Assembly (NCBI GenBank): GCA_024644775.1
Contig: JAHEHB010000388.1
Location: 1-5,161, forward strand
Length of the DNA stretch: 5,161 bases
Origin: Deltaproteobacteria bacterium
GTDB lineage: Bacteria; Desulfobacterota; Desulfobacteria; Desulfobacterales; SURF-15
Direction of reading: 5' to 3'
The notes under the pieces are model-generated. The model searched no databases. It was not told the DNA's origin and saw nothing but the letters and a program-made list of their open reading frames with translations. This document shows, piece by piece, positions 4,906 through 5,161 of this stretch. A program made the translations under genes and the position numbers. Positions within the stretch are counted from its first letter, which is position 1. The number at the start of each line of letters is the position of its first letter.

Positions 4906-5161
4906 ATATTTTCAAGACTCATCAGGAGCTTTCGATCGCTTATCACCCGGATTGCAGGCACTGTGAAGTGCTGGCTGATGGATTTCTTCAGCAATCTGCT
5001 GAGTCTTCCTGCCACCTCTGCGAGGCGCATCGTAGATGAGCCCGTCAGTTGTCAATCCATACTTCGGCTTCGACACCAGACAGTGACCGTCCCGGTCGGC
5101 TTTGCCGGCCGCGGACCACCGGTTGTGAAGCAATTATTCAACGATTCGTCATCCCCTGGAA
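4906..5161. other. Unassigned sequence after the transposase fragment
   Basis: The shifted transposase frame stays open on the plus strand from 4786 to the window end, but its translation beyond about 4903 does not resemble the catalytic domain. On the minus strand a 73-codon frame (5133-4912, TTG start, no ribosome site, stop directly upstream) includes PKYGLTTDGLIYDAPRRGG. In the third plus frame a short peptide has two CxxC pairs (about 4953-5025) before a TGA. I recognise none of these. The stretch may be another mobile-element remnant or the flank in which the transposase was truncated. Confidence 0.35.

Noticed and set aside
4912..5133. 73-codon minus-strand frame as a gene
   Set aside because: TTG start with a stop codon directly before it, no ribosome site and no recognised family; retained only as part of an unassigned region.

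Overview
The window looks like a chromosomal stretch from a Gram-negative proteobacterium, possibly a sulfate-reducing relative of the Desulfobacterota (Desulfobacteraceae-like). That placement rests on moderate GC by eye, a TctA-type carboxylate transporter, and gene-free spacers filled with short degenerate repeats of a style I associate with that group. It is an inference from style, not from a marker gene.

Left half (1-3373), metabolic: the C-terminal part of a tripartite tricarboxylate transporter large membrane subunit (TctA family) runs off the left edge. It is followed tail-to-tail by an HpcH/HpaI-family pyruvate-type aldolase on the minus strand. A D-isomer-specific 2-hydroxyacid dehydrogenase on the plus strand diverges from the aldolase across a 344-bp spacer. 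Uptake of a carboxylate, retro-aldol cleavage to a 2-keto acid plus an aldehyde, and NAD-linked keto/hydroxy-acid interconversion would form a plausible sugar-acid or hydroxy-acid catabolic set. No substrate can be read from the sequence.

Spacers: the 558-bp gap after tctA holds a 208-bp imperfectly palindromic element (778-985). It carries two 11-bp-stem hairpins whose 7-nt loops are exact reverse complements, and the stems differ by compensating changes. The aldolase/dehydrogenase spacer carries two short tandem-repeat tracts plus candidate promoters on both strands. Downstream of the dehydrogenase is a 212-bp MITE-like element (3440-3651) with long terminal inverted repeats bounded by TA dinucleotides.

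Right half (3685-5161), accessory: a complete type II toxin-antitoxin operon on the minus strand comprises a ribbon-helix-helix antitoxin followed by a ParE/RelE-family toxin with an ATGA overlap. It has a well-formed sigma70-type promoter and a 13-bp palindrome over the -10. It is followed by the broken 5' part of an rve-type (integrase-core) transposase, frameshifted near 4784-4786 and losing family resemblance near 4903, just before the catalytic domain. The last 256 bp are unassigned.

No tRNA, rRNA, CRISPR array or clear intrinsic terminator was seen. The most unusual item is the paired-hairpin element at 778-985; the rest consists of recognisable families.
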